Both the position numbers and the translations under genes were made by a program. The notes beneath the pieces are model-generated. The model had not been told where the DNA came from and made no database searches. It saw nothing but the letters and a program-made list of their open reading frames with translations. A stretch of 39,822 nucleotides of DNA from an uncultured Collinsella sp. Lineage in GTDB: Bacteria > Actinomycetota > Coriobacteriia > Coriobacteriales > Coriobacteriaceae. Shown here piece after piece: positions 32,655 through 39,473 of the stretch. The stretch is taken from positions 1 to 39,822 of the forward strand of contig CAAEEX010000115.1 in the NCBI GenBank assembly GCA_900755005.1, in the 5' to 3' direction. Within the stretch, counting starts at the first letter, position 1, and each line of letters starts with the position of its first letter.

Positions 32655-32704
32655 CCATCCACGCACTTTACCTGCGTAAACAATGTGAGTGAAATATGAA
32701 TCTC

Positions 32705-32732
32705 GATGGATACGCCCGCAGCCGTGTATACT
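32705..32732 (+). promoter_or_regulatory. S10-operon promoter region with shared motif
   Basis: TATACT (32727-32732) is a good -10 box. The bases before it match those at 34571-34596 upstream of rplB at most positions (GGAYACGCCCG, then CCGTGTATAC). A -35 at TCGATG (32703-32708, 18-nt spacer) is possible; TGGATA would leave only 14. Confidence 0.55.
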
Positions 32733-32739
32733 AAACAAC

Positions 32740-32915
32740 TGTGTGAAACCAGGGGAGTATTCTGGCTGGACAAAATGCCTGCTTAATAGGGTTGTCAGGT
32801 AGTCCGGGCGAAATACAAGGCTGGGGAGCACGTCGTGTAAGTAGTGGTCCTCTAGGGGCGTACGCTCGGTGGTGTACGCATTGTCCCAAGACCACGCGAG
32901 AGTTGGGATCATATC
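32740..32915 (+). promoter_or_regulatory. Structured 5' leader of the S10 operon
   Basis: About 175 untranslated bases. GTGGTC/GACCAC (32844-32849 and 32890-32895) encloses GCGTAC/GTACGC (32858-32863 and 32874-32879). CCCAA (32885-32889) can pair with TTGGG (32903-32907), which covers the only Shine-Dalgarno-like bases before rplC. This would suit autoregulation by a ribosomal protein, as L4 does in E. coli; that is inference. Confidence 0.5.
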
Positions 32916-33536
32916 TTGATCAGCATGATTCTCGGCCGCAAGATTGGCATGACCCAGGTTTGGGACGAGGACGATAACGTCGTTCCCGTCACGGTCATCC
33001 AGGCTGGCCCCTGCGCTGTCTCGCAGGTTAAAACTCAGGCAACCGACGGCTATGACGCCGTCCAGATCGGTTTCGGCGACATCAAGGCCAAGAACGTGAA
33101 CAAGCCCATGGCTGGTCACTTCGCCAAGGCTGGCGTCGAGCCTGTCCGCTTCCTTCGTGAGGTCCGCGTCGAGAACGGCGAGGAGCACAAGGTCGGCGAG
33201 GTCGTCACCGTCGCTGATTTCGCTGATGTCGAGAAGGTCGACGTCATCGGTACCTCCAAGGGTAAGGGCTTCCAGGGTCGCATCAAGCGCTGGGGTCAGC
33301 GCCGCGGTCCTATGACGCATGGTTCTCACTTCCAGCGTCACCCCGGTTCTATCGGTCAGTGCGCCTATCCTGCGCGCGTCCTCAAGGGCGTCAAGATGGC
33401 CGGTCACATGGGTAACGAGCGCGTTACCGTCAAGAACCTTTCCGTTGTCCGCATCGATGCCGAGCAGAACCTCATCTTGGTCAAGGGCGCTGTCCCGGGT
33501 GCCAAGAATGGTCTCGTCGCCATCCGTATGGCCTAA
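32916..33536 (+). CDS. rplC: 50S ribosomal protein L3
   Basis: 206 residues. The MILGRKIGMTQVWDE start, GFGDIKAKNVNKP and the peptidyl-transferase-reaching loop GFQGRIKRWGQRRGPMTHGS are canonical. The start is uncertain: TTG 32916 has GGGA 7 nt upstream, while ATG 32925 better fits the usual L3 N-terminus but has no ribosome site. It heads this S10 operon because rpsJ is elsewhere. rplD follows after 46 bp. Confidence 0.95.
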   Translation: MISMILGRKIGMTQVWDEDDNVVPVTVIQAGPCAVSQVKTQATDGYDAVQIGFGDIKAKNVNKPMAGHFAKAGVEPVRFLREVRVENGEEHKVGEVVTVADFADVEKVDVIGTSKGKGFQGRIKRWGQRRGPMTHGSHFQRHPGSIGQCAYPARVLKGVKMAGHMGNERVTVKNLSVVRIDAEQNLILVKGAVPGAKNGLVAIRMA

Positions 33537-33582
33537 GGGCCCAGCCCATTTAGCCCAGCGTCATACCAAGGAGAACACTTAA

Positions 33583-34209
33583 ATGGCAAAGTTTGAAGTA
33601 AAGAACAGCGAGGGCAAGAAGGTCGCCGAGGCCGAGCTCGCCGCTGAGGTGTACGGCATCGAGCCGAACATCCACGTTATGCACCACATCGTCAAGTGCC
33701 AGATGGCCTCTTGGCGTCAGGGCACCCAGTCTGCTAAGGGCCGCTCTGAGGTTTCCGGTGGCGGCAAGAAGCCTTGGCGTCAGAAGGGCACCGGCCGTGC
33801 CCGCCAGGGTTCCATCCGTGCTGCCCAGTGGCGTCACGGTGGCGTTGTCTTCGCCCCCAAGCCCCGTTCCTACGCTAAGCGTATGAACAACAAGGAGGTC
33901 AAGCTGGCTATGCGCTCCGCGCTGTCCGCCAAGCTGGCCGATGGCGAGCTCGTGCTCGTCGACGACTACGGCTTCGAGAAGCCTTCCACCAAGGCTGCCG
34001 TCGCCATGCTCAAGGCTCTCGGCCTTGAGGGCAAGCGTCTGACCATCATCGTTCGCGATGAGGACGTCAACGCCTACCTGTCGTTCCGCAACATTCCCAA
34101 GACGTTCATCATCACTGCCGACGAGGCCAACACCTACGATCTCGTCAACAACAACGCCGTGCTGATGCCCGCCGACATCGCCGCTCACTTCGGGGAGGTG
34201 CTTGCATAA
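33583..34209 (+). CDS. rplD: 50S ribosomal protein L4
   Basis: 208 residues, canonical, with the exit-tunnel loop SAKGRSEVSGGGKKPWRQKGTGRARQ region. L4 also represses the S10 operon in E. coli; whether it does here is unknown. AAGGAGA precedes ATG 33583. The stop codon is directly followed by the rplW ATG, implying coupled translation. Confidence 0.96.
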   Translation: MAKFEVKNSEGKKVAEAELAAEVYGIEPNIHVMHHIVKCQMASWRQGTQSAKGRSEVSGGGKKPWRQKGTGRARQGSIRAAQWRHGGVVFAPKPRSYAKRMNNKEVKLAMRSALSAKLADGELVLVDDYGFEKPSTKAAVAMLKALGLEGKRLTIIVRDEDVNAYLSFRNIPKTFIITADEANTYDLVNNNAVLMPADIAAHFGEVLA

Positions 34210-34497
34210 ATGACCGCCCACGAGATCATCATCCGTCCGATCGTGTCCGAGCGTTCCTTCTCCGGCATGGAGCAGAACAAGTACACGTTCGAGGTCGCCA
34301 AGGATGCTAACAAGTATCAGATCAAGGACGCTGTCGAGGAGATCTTCGGCGTCAAGGTCGTTCGCGTGAACACCCTGACGGTCAAGCCCAAGACCAAGCG
34401 CGTGCGCTATGTCGCCGGCAAGACCCGTTCTTGGAAGAAGGCCATCGTCACGCTGGCCGAGGGCGACACCATCGAGGTCTTTGGCAACCAGGCCTAA
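34210..34497 (+). CDS. rplW: 50S ribosomal protein L23
   Basis: 95 residues; EIIIRPIVSERSF start and VRYVAGKTRSWKKAIVTL loop are typical. L23 forms the exit-tunnel docking site for trigger factor and SRP. It abuts rplD, and GGGGAGG inside the end of rplD is its ribosome site. A 180-nt non-coding stretch separates it from rplB, where most bacteria have a short gap. Confidence 0.96.
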   Translation: MTAHEIIIRPIVSERSFSGMEQNKYTFEVAKDANKYQIKDAVEEIFGVKVVRVNTLTVKPKTKRVRYVAGKTRSWKKAIVTLAEGDTIEVFGNQA

Positions 34498-34514
34498 GAC
34501 TCGCTGCTGTTGAG

Positions 34515-34676
34515 TGAGCTCATGCCTCCCAAATAGGGGAGGCGAGAGCTCAAGGTTTCGGGCGTATAAAATGGACACGCCCGGAACCGTGTATACGTCC
34601 GGTGTCATCGCACCCGAGGCAGAACCTCGAATCCCTGTCTGCGATGGCTAACGGATTCCTATTGAAAGGGATTGTA
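34515..34676 (+). promoter_or_regulatory. Structured gap between rplW and rplB with second promoter-like motif
   Basis: TGAGCTC/GAGCTCA (34515-34521 and 34546-34552) encloses GCCTCCC/GGGAGGC (34524-34530 and 34537-34543), a very stable hairpin without T-run. CGGGCGT/ACGCCCG follows (34559-34565 and 34577-34583). TATACG at 34592-34597 sits in the motif shared with the rplC promoter. Either an internal promoter or an RNA regulatory structure. Confidence 0.55.
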
Positions 34677-35507
34677 ATGGCTGTAAAGCACCTTAAGCCG
34701 ACCTCCGCTGGTAGGCGTTGGCAGACGATCTCCGATTTCTCCGAGATCACCTGCACCAAGCCCGAGAAGTCTCTTCTCGAGCCCCTGCCCAAGAAGGCCG
34801 GTCGTAACAACAACGGCCGCATCACCACCCGCCACCAGGGCGGCGGCGTGAAGCGTCGTTACCGCGTGATCGACTTCAAGCGCAACAAGGACGGCGTGCC
34901 CGCCAAGGTTGCCACGATCGAGTACGATCCGAACCGTTCCGCTCGCATCGCTCTGCTGCACTACGCTGACGGTGAGAAGCGCTACATCCTGGCCCCCAAG
35001 GGCCTCGAGGTCGGTCAGACCATCATGTCCGGTTCTGACGCCGACATCAAGCCGGGCAACGCTCTGCCCCTCGCCGACATCCCCGTCGGTACGCTCATCC
35101 ACGCCGTCGAGTTCCAGCCGGGCAAGGGCGCTGCTATCGCCCGTTCCGCCGGTAACTCCTGCCAGCTGATGGGTAAGGAGGGCAAGTACGCTATCGTCCG
35201 TATGCCTTCCTCCGAGATGCGCCGCATCCTCGTTACCTGCCGCGCCACCGTCGGTGAGGTCGGCAACGCCGATCACGCCAACATCGTCATCGGCAAGGCC
35301 GGCCGTAAGCGTCACATGAACGTGCGCCCGACCGTCCGCGGTACCGTCATGAACCCTGTCGACCACCCGCACGGCGGTGGCGAGGGCAAGAACCACACCT
35401 CTGGTCGTCCCTCTGTTACCCCTTGGGGTAAGCCGACGAAGGGCCTTCGTACGCGCAAGAAGAAGAAGGTCTCGAACCAGCACATTATTCGTCGCCGTAA
35501 GAAGTAA
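34677..35507 (+). CDS. rplB: 50S ribosomal protein L2
   Basis: 276 residues, canonical, with the peptidyl-transferase-proximal HPHGGGEGKN motif containing the key His. GAAAGGG precedes ATG 34677; an earlier in-frame ATG at 34602 falls in the leader and is rejected. The C-terminus is basic (TRKKKKVSNQHIIRRRKK). It may be expressed partly from its own promoter. Confidence 0.97.
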   Translation: MAVKHLKPTSAGRRWQTISDFSEITCTKPEKSLLEPLPKKAGRNNNGRITTRHQGGGVKRRYRVIDFKRNKDGVPAKVATIEYDPNRSARIALLHYADGEKRYILAPKGLEVGQTIMSGSDADIKPGNALPLADIPVGTLIHAVEFQPGKGAAIARSAGNSCQLMGKEGKYAIVRMPSSEMRRILVTCRATVGEVGNADHANIVIGKAGRKRHMNVRPTVRGTVMNPVDHPHGGGEGKNHTSGRPSVTPWGKPTKGLRTRKKKKVSNQHIIRRRKK

Positions 35508-35539
35508 TTTCGGATACCGAGTTTTAGGAGAAAGCACTT

Positions 35540-35800
35540 ATGAGCAGAAGTCTCAAAAAGGGCCCGTTCGTGGAGACTCGCCTTCTCTCGCGTATCACCG
35601 CGATGAACGAGGCTGGCAAGAAGGACGTCGTGAAGACCTGGTCCCGCGCGTCCACCATCTTCCCCGAGATGGTTGGTCACACCATCGCCGTCCACGACGG
35701 CCGCAAGCATGTGCCCGTGTATGTTACCGAGTCCATGGTTGGTCACAAGCTCGGCGAGTTCGCGCCGACTCGTACGTTCCGTGGCCACAAGGCCAAATAG
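35540..35800 (+). CDS. rpsS: 30S ribosomal protein S19
   Basis: 86 residues; MSRSLKKGPFVE, TWSRASTIFPEMVGHTIAVHDG and GHKLGEFAPTRTFRGH are canonical. It lies in the 30S head and contacts the A-site tRNA. TTAGGAGAAAG precedes ATG 35540. Confidence 0.97.
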   Translation: MSRSLKKGPFVETRLLSRITAMNEAGKKDVVKTWSRASTIFPEMVGHTIAVHDGRKHVPVYVTESMVGHKLGEFAPTRTFRGHKAK

Positions 35801-35814
35801 GGGGTTAACCGTAA

Positions 35815-36186
35815 ATGGCAACTAAGTCTATTGAAACTGAGGCCACCGAGGTTCGCGCCGTCGCTAAGTACGTGCGTGTTTCCCCCAGCAAGGCCCGCCT
35901 GGTGGTCGATCTGATCCGCCGCAAGCCTGTCGCTCAGGCCTTCGACATCCTCCACTTCTGCGACCGCGCCGTCGCCGTGGATGTCGAGAAGGTTCTCCGT
36001 TCCGCCGTTGCGAACGCCGAGAACAACAACGGTCTGCGTGCCGACAACCTGGTTGTCGCCGCTGCCTATGTTGACGAGGGTCCGACGCTTAAGCGCATCC
36101 GTCCCCGCGCCAAGGGTTCCGCTTCTCGCATTCTGAAGCGTACTTCCCACATCACCGTCGTCGTTGCTCCTCGAAAGGAGGCGTAA
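35815..36186 (+). CDS. rplV: 50S ribosomal protein L22
   Basis: 123 residues; VRVSPSKARLVVDLIRRK and the beta-hairpin tip RPRAKGSASRILKRTSHI, which lines the exit tunnel and is the macrolide-related loop, are present without visible change. A short N-terminal extension (SIETEATE) precedes the family start. Confidence 0.96.
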   Translation: MATKSIETEATEVRAVAKYVRVSPSKARLVVDLIRRKPVAQAFDILHFCDRAVAVDVEKVLRSAVANAENNNGLRADNLVVAAAYVDEGPTLKRIRPRAKGSASRILKRTSHITVVVAPRKEA

Positions 36187-36192
36187 AGCTGT

Positions 36193-36903
36193 ATGGGTCA
36201 GAAAGTCTACCCCACCGGCTTCCGTCTTGGCATCACCGAGAACTGGCGCTCCCGCTGGTTCGCAGAGAAGGATTACGCTAAGACCCTCGGTAACGATCTC
36301 GAGATCCGCAAGTACCTCGAGAAGCGTCTTTCCCGCGCAGCTGTCTCCCGCGTCGAGATCGAGCGCGCTGGCGACAAGGTGAAGGTCATCATCCTCACCG
36401 CTCGCCCCGGCGTTGTCATCGGTAAGAAGGGTGCCGAGATCGATACCCTCCGCACCGAGCTCGAGAAGGTCGCTGGCGTCTCCAAGGGCCAGCTCTCCGT
36501 CGACGTTGTCGAGATCAAGCGCCCCGAGCTCGACGCCAACCTCGTTGCTCAGTCTATCGCCGAGCAGCTCGAGGGCCGCGTTGCCTTCCGTCGCGCTATG
36601 CGCAAGGCTGTCCAGTCTGCCCGCAAGGCCGGCGCTAAGGGCATCCGTATCCAGTGCTCCGGTCGTCTCGGCGGTGCCGAGATGGGCCGTCGTGAGTGGT
36701 ACCGCGAGGGTCGCGTGCCTCTGCACACCCTCCGTGCCAAGATCGACTACGGCACGGCTGTCGCCAGCACCACCATGGGCGCTTGCGGCGTGAAGGTCTG
36801 GATCTACCTGGGCGAGAAGCTCCCGGGCCAGCCTGTTCCCAACCCTGCACTCGAGGGCTCTTCCCGTCCTCGTCGTCGTAACTCCGAGAGGAGGGGTCAG
36901 TAG
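36193..36903 (+). CDS. rpsC: 30S ribosomal protein S3
   Basis: 236 residues. The KH domain GVVIGKKGAEIDTLR carries the GxxG loop (Gly-Lys-Lys-Gly). S3 binds the mRNA entry channel. A basic tail (SSRPRRRNSERRGQ) ends the chain. GAAAGGAGG at the end of rplV is its ribosome site. The TAG stop overlaps the GTG of rplP by one base. Confidence 0.97.
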   Translation: MGQKVYPTGFRLGITENWRSRWFAEKDYAKTLGNDLEIRKYLEKRLSRAAVSRVEIERAGDKVKVIILTARPGVVIGKKGAEIDTLRTELEKVAGVSKGQLSVDVVEIKRPELDANLVAQSIAEQLEGRVAFRRAMRKAVQSARKAGAKGIRIQCSGRLGGAEMGRREWYREGRVPLHTLRAKIDYGTAVASTTMGACGVKVWIYLGEKLPGQPVPNPALEGSSRPRRRNSERRGQ

Positions 36904-37406
36904 TGCTTGCCCCTAAGCGTATTCTTCACCGCAAGGTGCAGCGTGGCTCCATGAAGGGCCAGGCCAAGGGTAATACCGAGCTGCATTTCGGCGAGTTTGG
37001 TATCCAGGCTCTCGAGGCCCATTGGATCACCAACCGTCAGATCGAGGCCGCTCGTATTGCCATGACCCGCTACATGAAGCGTGGCGGTCGTGTCTACATC
37101 ACGATCTTCCCCGATAAGCCCATCACCAAGAAGCCTGCCGAGACTCGCATGGGTTCTGGTAAGGGTAACCCCGAGGAGTGGGTGGCCGTCGTCAAGCCCG
37201 GCCGCATCATGTTCGAGGTCAAGGGCGTGCCCGAGGAGGTCGCTCGCGAGGCTCTGCGTCTTGCACAGCACAAGCTTCCCATCAAGACCAAGATTGTTGC
37301 TGCTAAGAACGCTGAGCAGCGCATCGAGAAGGAGATGGCTGAGGAGGCCGCTCTCGAGGCCAAGTGGGCTGCTGAGGACGCCGCCGCCGCCAAGGAGGAG
37401 AACTAA
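36903..37406 (+). CDS. rplP: 50S ribosomal protein L16 with acidic C-terminal extension
   Basis: 167 residues, against about 137-145 in most bacteria. The L16 body ends near residue 140; the rest is a Glu/Ala-rich tail with coiled-coil-like character (EKEMAEEAALEAKWAAED). The conserved GNTELHFGEFG and RGGRVYITIFPDKP are present. Start GTG 36903, with GAGAGGAGGGG upstream inside rpsC. The stop overlaps the rpmC start by one base. Confidence 0.95.
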   Translation: MLAPKRILHRKVQRGSMKGQAKGNTELHFGEFGIQALEAHWITNRQIEAARIAMTRYMKRGGRVYITIFPDKPITKKPAETRMGSGKGNPEEWVAVVKPGRIMFEVKGVPEEVAREALRLAQHKLPIKTKIVAAKNAEQRIEKEMAEEAALEAKWAAEDAAAAKEEN

Positions 37407-37621
37407 TGAAGCCCGCAGAGATTCGTGAGCTCTCGGACGCTCAGCTCGTTGAGAAGCTGAAGGAAATGCGCGCCGAGCTCTTTAACCTTCGTTTCCAGAT
37501 GGCCACCAGCCAGCTGGACAACACCGCTCGCGTCAACACCGTGAAGAAGGACATCGCTCGCGTCCTCACGGAGCAGCGCGCCCGCGAGATCGCAGCGGAG
37601 AAGTCCGCTGTCGCCGAGTAG
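37406..37621 (+). CDS. rpmC: 50S ribosomal protein L29
   Basis: 71 residues, two helices typical of L29 (EIRELSDAQLVEKLKEMRAELFNLRFQ). It sits near the tunnel exit. AAGGAGG at the end of rplP serves as ribosome site, and the ATG overlaps the rplP stop. Confidence 0.95.
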   Translation: MKPAEIRELSDAQLVEKLKEMRAELFNLRFQMATSQLDNTARVNTVKKDIARVLTEQRAREIAAEKSAVAE

Positions 37622-37637
37622 GACCTAAGGAGAGAAC

Positions 37638-37898
37638 ATGACTGATTCGCGTAACTCGCGTAAGGTCCGTACGGGTGTCGTTACCTCCGTCTCCGGTGCC
37701 AAGACCATTGTTGTCACCATCACCGAGCGCAAGCGTCACCCCAAGTACGGCAAGATGATGACCAGCTCCAAGAAGCTGCACGCTCACGACGAGGAGTGCA
37801 CGGCTGGCGTGGGCGACACCGTCCGCGTTATGGAGACCCGTCCTATGTCCAAGATGAAGCGTTGGCGCCTCATCGAGGTCGTCGAGCGCGCTAAATAA
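37638..37898 (+). CDS. rpsQ: 30S ribosomal protein S17
   Basis: 86 residues, OB fold, with RKVRTGVVTSVSGAKTIVVTITERKRHPKYGKMM and GDTVRVMETRPMSKMKRW. AAGGAGA precedes ATG 37638. Last gene of the S10 group; a 118-nt structured gap follows. Confidence 0.96.
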   Translation: MTDSRNSRKVRTGVVTSVSGAKTIVVTITERKRHPKYGKMMTSSKKLHAHDEECTAGVGDTVRVMETRPMSKMKRWRLIEVVERAK

Positions 37899-37925
37899 GC
37901 AGTCGCTCTTACGACTTGTACGTTT

Positions 37926-37991
37926 CCGAAGATGTGCGTATGCCTGGCTTGCATACCACGGGCCGTATAAAGGCTGCGCACCTCTCTTCGG
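37926..37991 (+). promoter_or_regulatory. Structured spc-operon leader with promoter
   Basis: CCGAAGA/TCTTCGG (37926-37932 and 37985-37991) and GTGCG/CGCAC (37934-37938 and 37977-37981) form an outer stem around a GTATGC/GCATAC hairpin (37938-37943 and 37951-37956). Possible -10 boxes are TATAAA (37966-37971) and TATGCC (37939-37944, with TTGTAC 17 nt upstream). It lies at the classic S10/spc boundary. Confidence 0.5.
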
Positions 37992-38016
37992 TTCTTAGTT
38001 CGGAGGAACATCTACC

Positions 38017-38385
38017 ATGATTCAGATGCAAACCATGCTGAACGTCGCCGACAACTCCGGCGCTCGCAAGATTCGCTGCATCAAGGTGCTTGGCGGTTCC
38101 AAGCGTCGTTATGCAGGCATCGGCGATGTGTTCATCGGTGCTGTCCAGGAGGCTACCCCTGGCGCCAACGTCAAGAAGAAGGACGTTGTCCGTTGCGTCG
38201 TCGTTCGCACCGTTAAGGAGATCCGCCGCAAGGATGGCTCCTACATTCGCTTTGATGAGAACGCCTGCGTTGTCATCAACAACGATGGTTCGCCCGTCGG
38301 CACCCGTATCTTCGGGCCCGTCGCTCGCGAGCTTCGTGACAAGAAGTACATGAAGATCGTCTCGCTCGCTCCCGAGACCCTGTAG
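38017..38385 (+). CDS. rplN: 50S ribosomal protein L14
   Basis: 122 residues, canonical (MIQMQTMLNVADNSGARKI, FDENACVVINNDGSPVGTRIFGPVARELR). It bridges to the 30S subunit and binds RsfS. CGGAGGAACA precedes ATG 38017. It opens the spc operon, which here contains only rplN and rplX before a terminator. Confidence 0.97.
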   Translation: MIQMQTMLNVADNSGARKIRCIKVLGGSKRRYAGIGDVFIGAVQEATPGANVKKKDVVRCVVVRTVKEIRRKDGSYIRFDENACVVINNDGSPVGTRIFGPVARELRDKKYMKIVSLAPETL

Positions 38386-38398
38386 TTAGGGGAGATAT

Positions 38399-38704
38399 AT
38401 GTATATCAAGAAGGGCGATAAGGTCCAGGTTCTCTCTGGTAAGGATCGCGGCAAGCAGGGCGTTGTCCTGCGTGCTCTCCCCGCCGAGAACAAGGTCGTT
38501 GTCGAGGGCGTTTCGGTCGTCAAGAAGGCCGTCAAGCCCAACGCTGCCAACCAGCAGGGCGGCATCGTTTCGCAGGAGGCTCCCATCGACGCCTCCAACG
38601 TCAATCTCGTTTGCCCCGAGTGCGGTAAGGTTACCCGCGTTGGTCACGAGAAGGACGGCAAGAACAAGCTGCGCGTCTGCAAGAAGTGCGGCCACAAGTT
38701 CTAA
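38399..38704 (+). CDS. rplX: 50S ribosomal protein L24 with zinc ribbon
   Basis: 101 residues. KOW domain at the start (KKGDKVQVLSGKDRGKQG). The C-terminal half has CPECGKVTRVG and CKKCGHKF, two CxxC pairs that could bind zinc; many L24 proteins have lost one or more of these Cys. GGGGAG precedes ATG 38399. In nearly all bacteria rplE follows; here a strong terminator and non-coding DNA follow instead. Confidence 0.96.
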   Translation: MYIKKGDKVQVLSGKDRGKQGVVLRALPAENKVVVEGVSVVKKAVKPNAANQQGGIVSQEAPIDASNVNLVCPECGKVTRVGHEKDGKNKLRVCKKCGHKF

Positions 38705-38733
38705 GCTGCCCGCAACATCAAGTTGCTAGCAAA

Positions 38734-38767
38734 GGCCCGGATGCCCCACGGCACCCGGGCCTTTTTC
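38734..38767 (+). terminator. Terminator after rplX
   Basis: GGCCCGG.TGCC (38734-38745) pairs with GGCA.CCGGGCC (38750-38761) with a single mismatch and a 4-nt loop, followed by TTTTT. Confidence 0.92.
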
Positions 38768-39110
38768 TATCCCCACTCGATGGCTTCGGTTCTGCCGTCC
38801 CGTCATTCCGGTTGCATCCAGTTTTCGGTGCCGTCTCGAATCGAGTGCCGCCAGGTGACACCCTGTCGCGTTTCGTCGGCTTCGGGGACAAAAGTCGGGA
38901 CAACTCCAAAAACTATTTTCGAACTCAGGGCTTTGAGTTTTTGTTTTTGTCCCAAAGGGCGCGGCGGGATGCCTTTGGAGGCTCGATAGCGCCGAAAACG
39001 CCCGTTTTGAAACTTAAATGCCTTTTCGCGTGCAAGCCGCCAGCTGCAATAGGAAGTGAATCAACGCAGGTGGCTTTCAAGCAGTTTGCAAAACTGCAGG
39101 TCGCAGGTCT
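38768..39110. other. Non-coding region after the spc operon, with nested inverted repeats
   Basis: About 340 bases with no credible gene. GGGACAAAA/TTTTGTCCC (38885-38893 and 38945-38953) encloses CAAAAACT/AGTTTTTG (38907-38914 and 38936-38943), and an alternative AACTCA/TGAGTT hairpin lies inside. It looks like a degraded repeat or mobile-element remnant. Confidence 0.5.
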
Positions 39111-39329
39111 TCATTGCCAGTAGGAGAAATGAGTAGTCTCAGGTGGCTTGCCCATGAGTTGACGAACGGGATTTGAGATTACGCTGACGTCCGGAAACGC
39201 TTCGAGCACGGCGTTACGTTTTTGGGGTTTGGGCGTAGCCCCTGCACCCGCGAGCGCGGGCCTTAAGCCCGCCGAGAGGGTGACGCGTCGAAAACGAAGG
39301 GGAAAGAGAGAAGGGGCCGTCCCTATCAT
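39111..39329 (-). CDS. Doubtful small open reading frame
   Basis: 72 codons, no recognised family and no clear ribosome site. It ends VRQLMGKPPETTHFSYWQ. The second half reads more like protein than the first, so it could be the tail of a lost gene. A hairpin CCCGCG/CGCGGG lies inside (about 39250-39263). Confidence 0.2.
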   Translation of the reverse strand: MIGTAPSLFPLRFRRVTLSAGLRPALAGAGATPKPQKRNAVLEAFPDVSVISNPVRQLMGKPPETTHFSYWQ

Positions 39330-39377
39330 TCAGGTTGCGACCGAAGAAGACAAGGAGACCCCCTGAGCCTGAATGAT
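39325..39377. repeat. 10-bp inverted repeat near the transposase remnant
   Basis: ATCATTCAGG (39325-39334) and CCTGAATGAT (39368-39377) are perfect complements 33 nt apart. They might be a terminator-type structure or part of an insertion end; no target duplication could be identified. Confidence 0.5.
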
Positions 39378-39473
39378 GCCCCACAGACCGCGTCCGAACG
39401 AGCTCAAGCCGAGCTTTTCCTGACGTCCGCCTTCGCGAAGATGATGGCTGGATTGGCTATGGATTGGCAACAC

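Noticed and set aside
38686..39123. 145-codon frame after rplX
   Set aside because: It starts inside rplX and runs through a strong terminator and inverted repeats without any recognisable domain.
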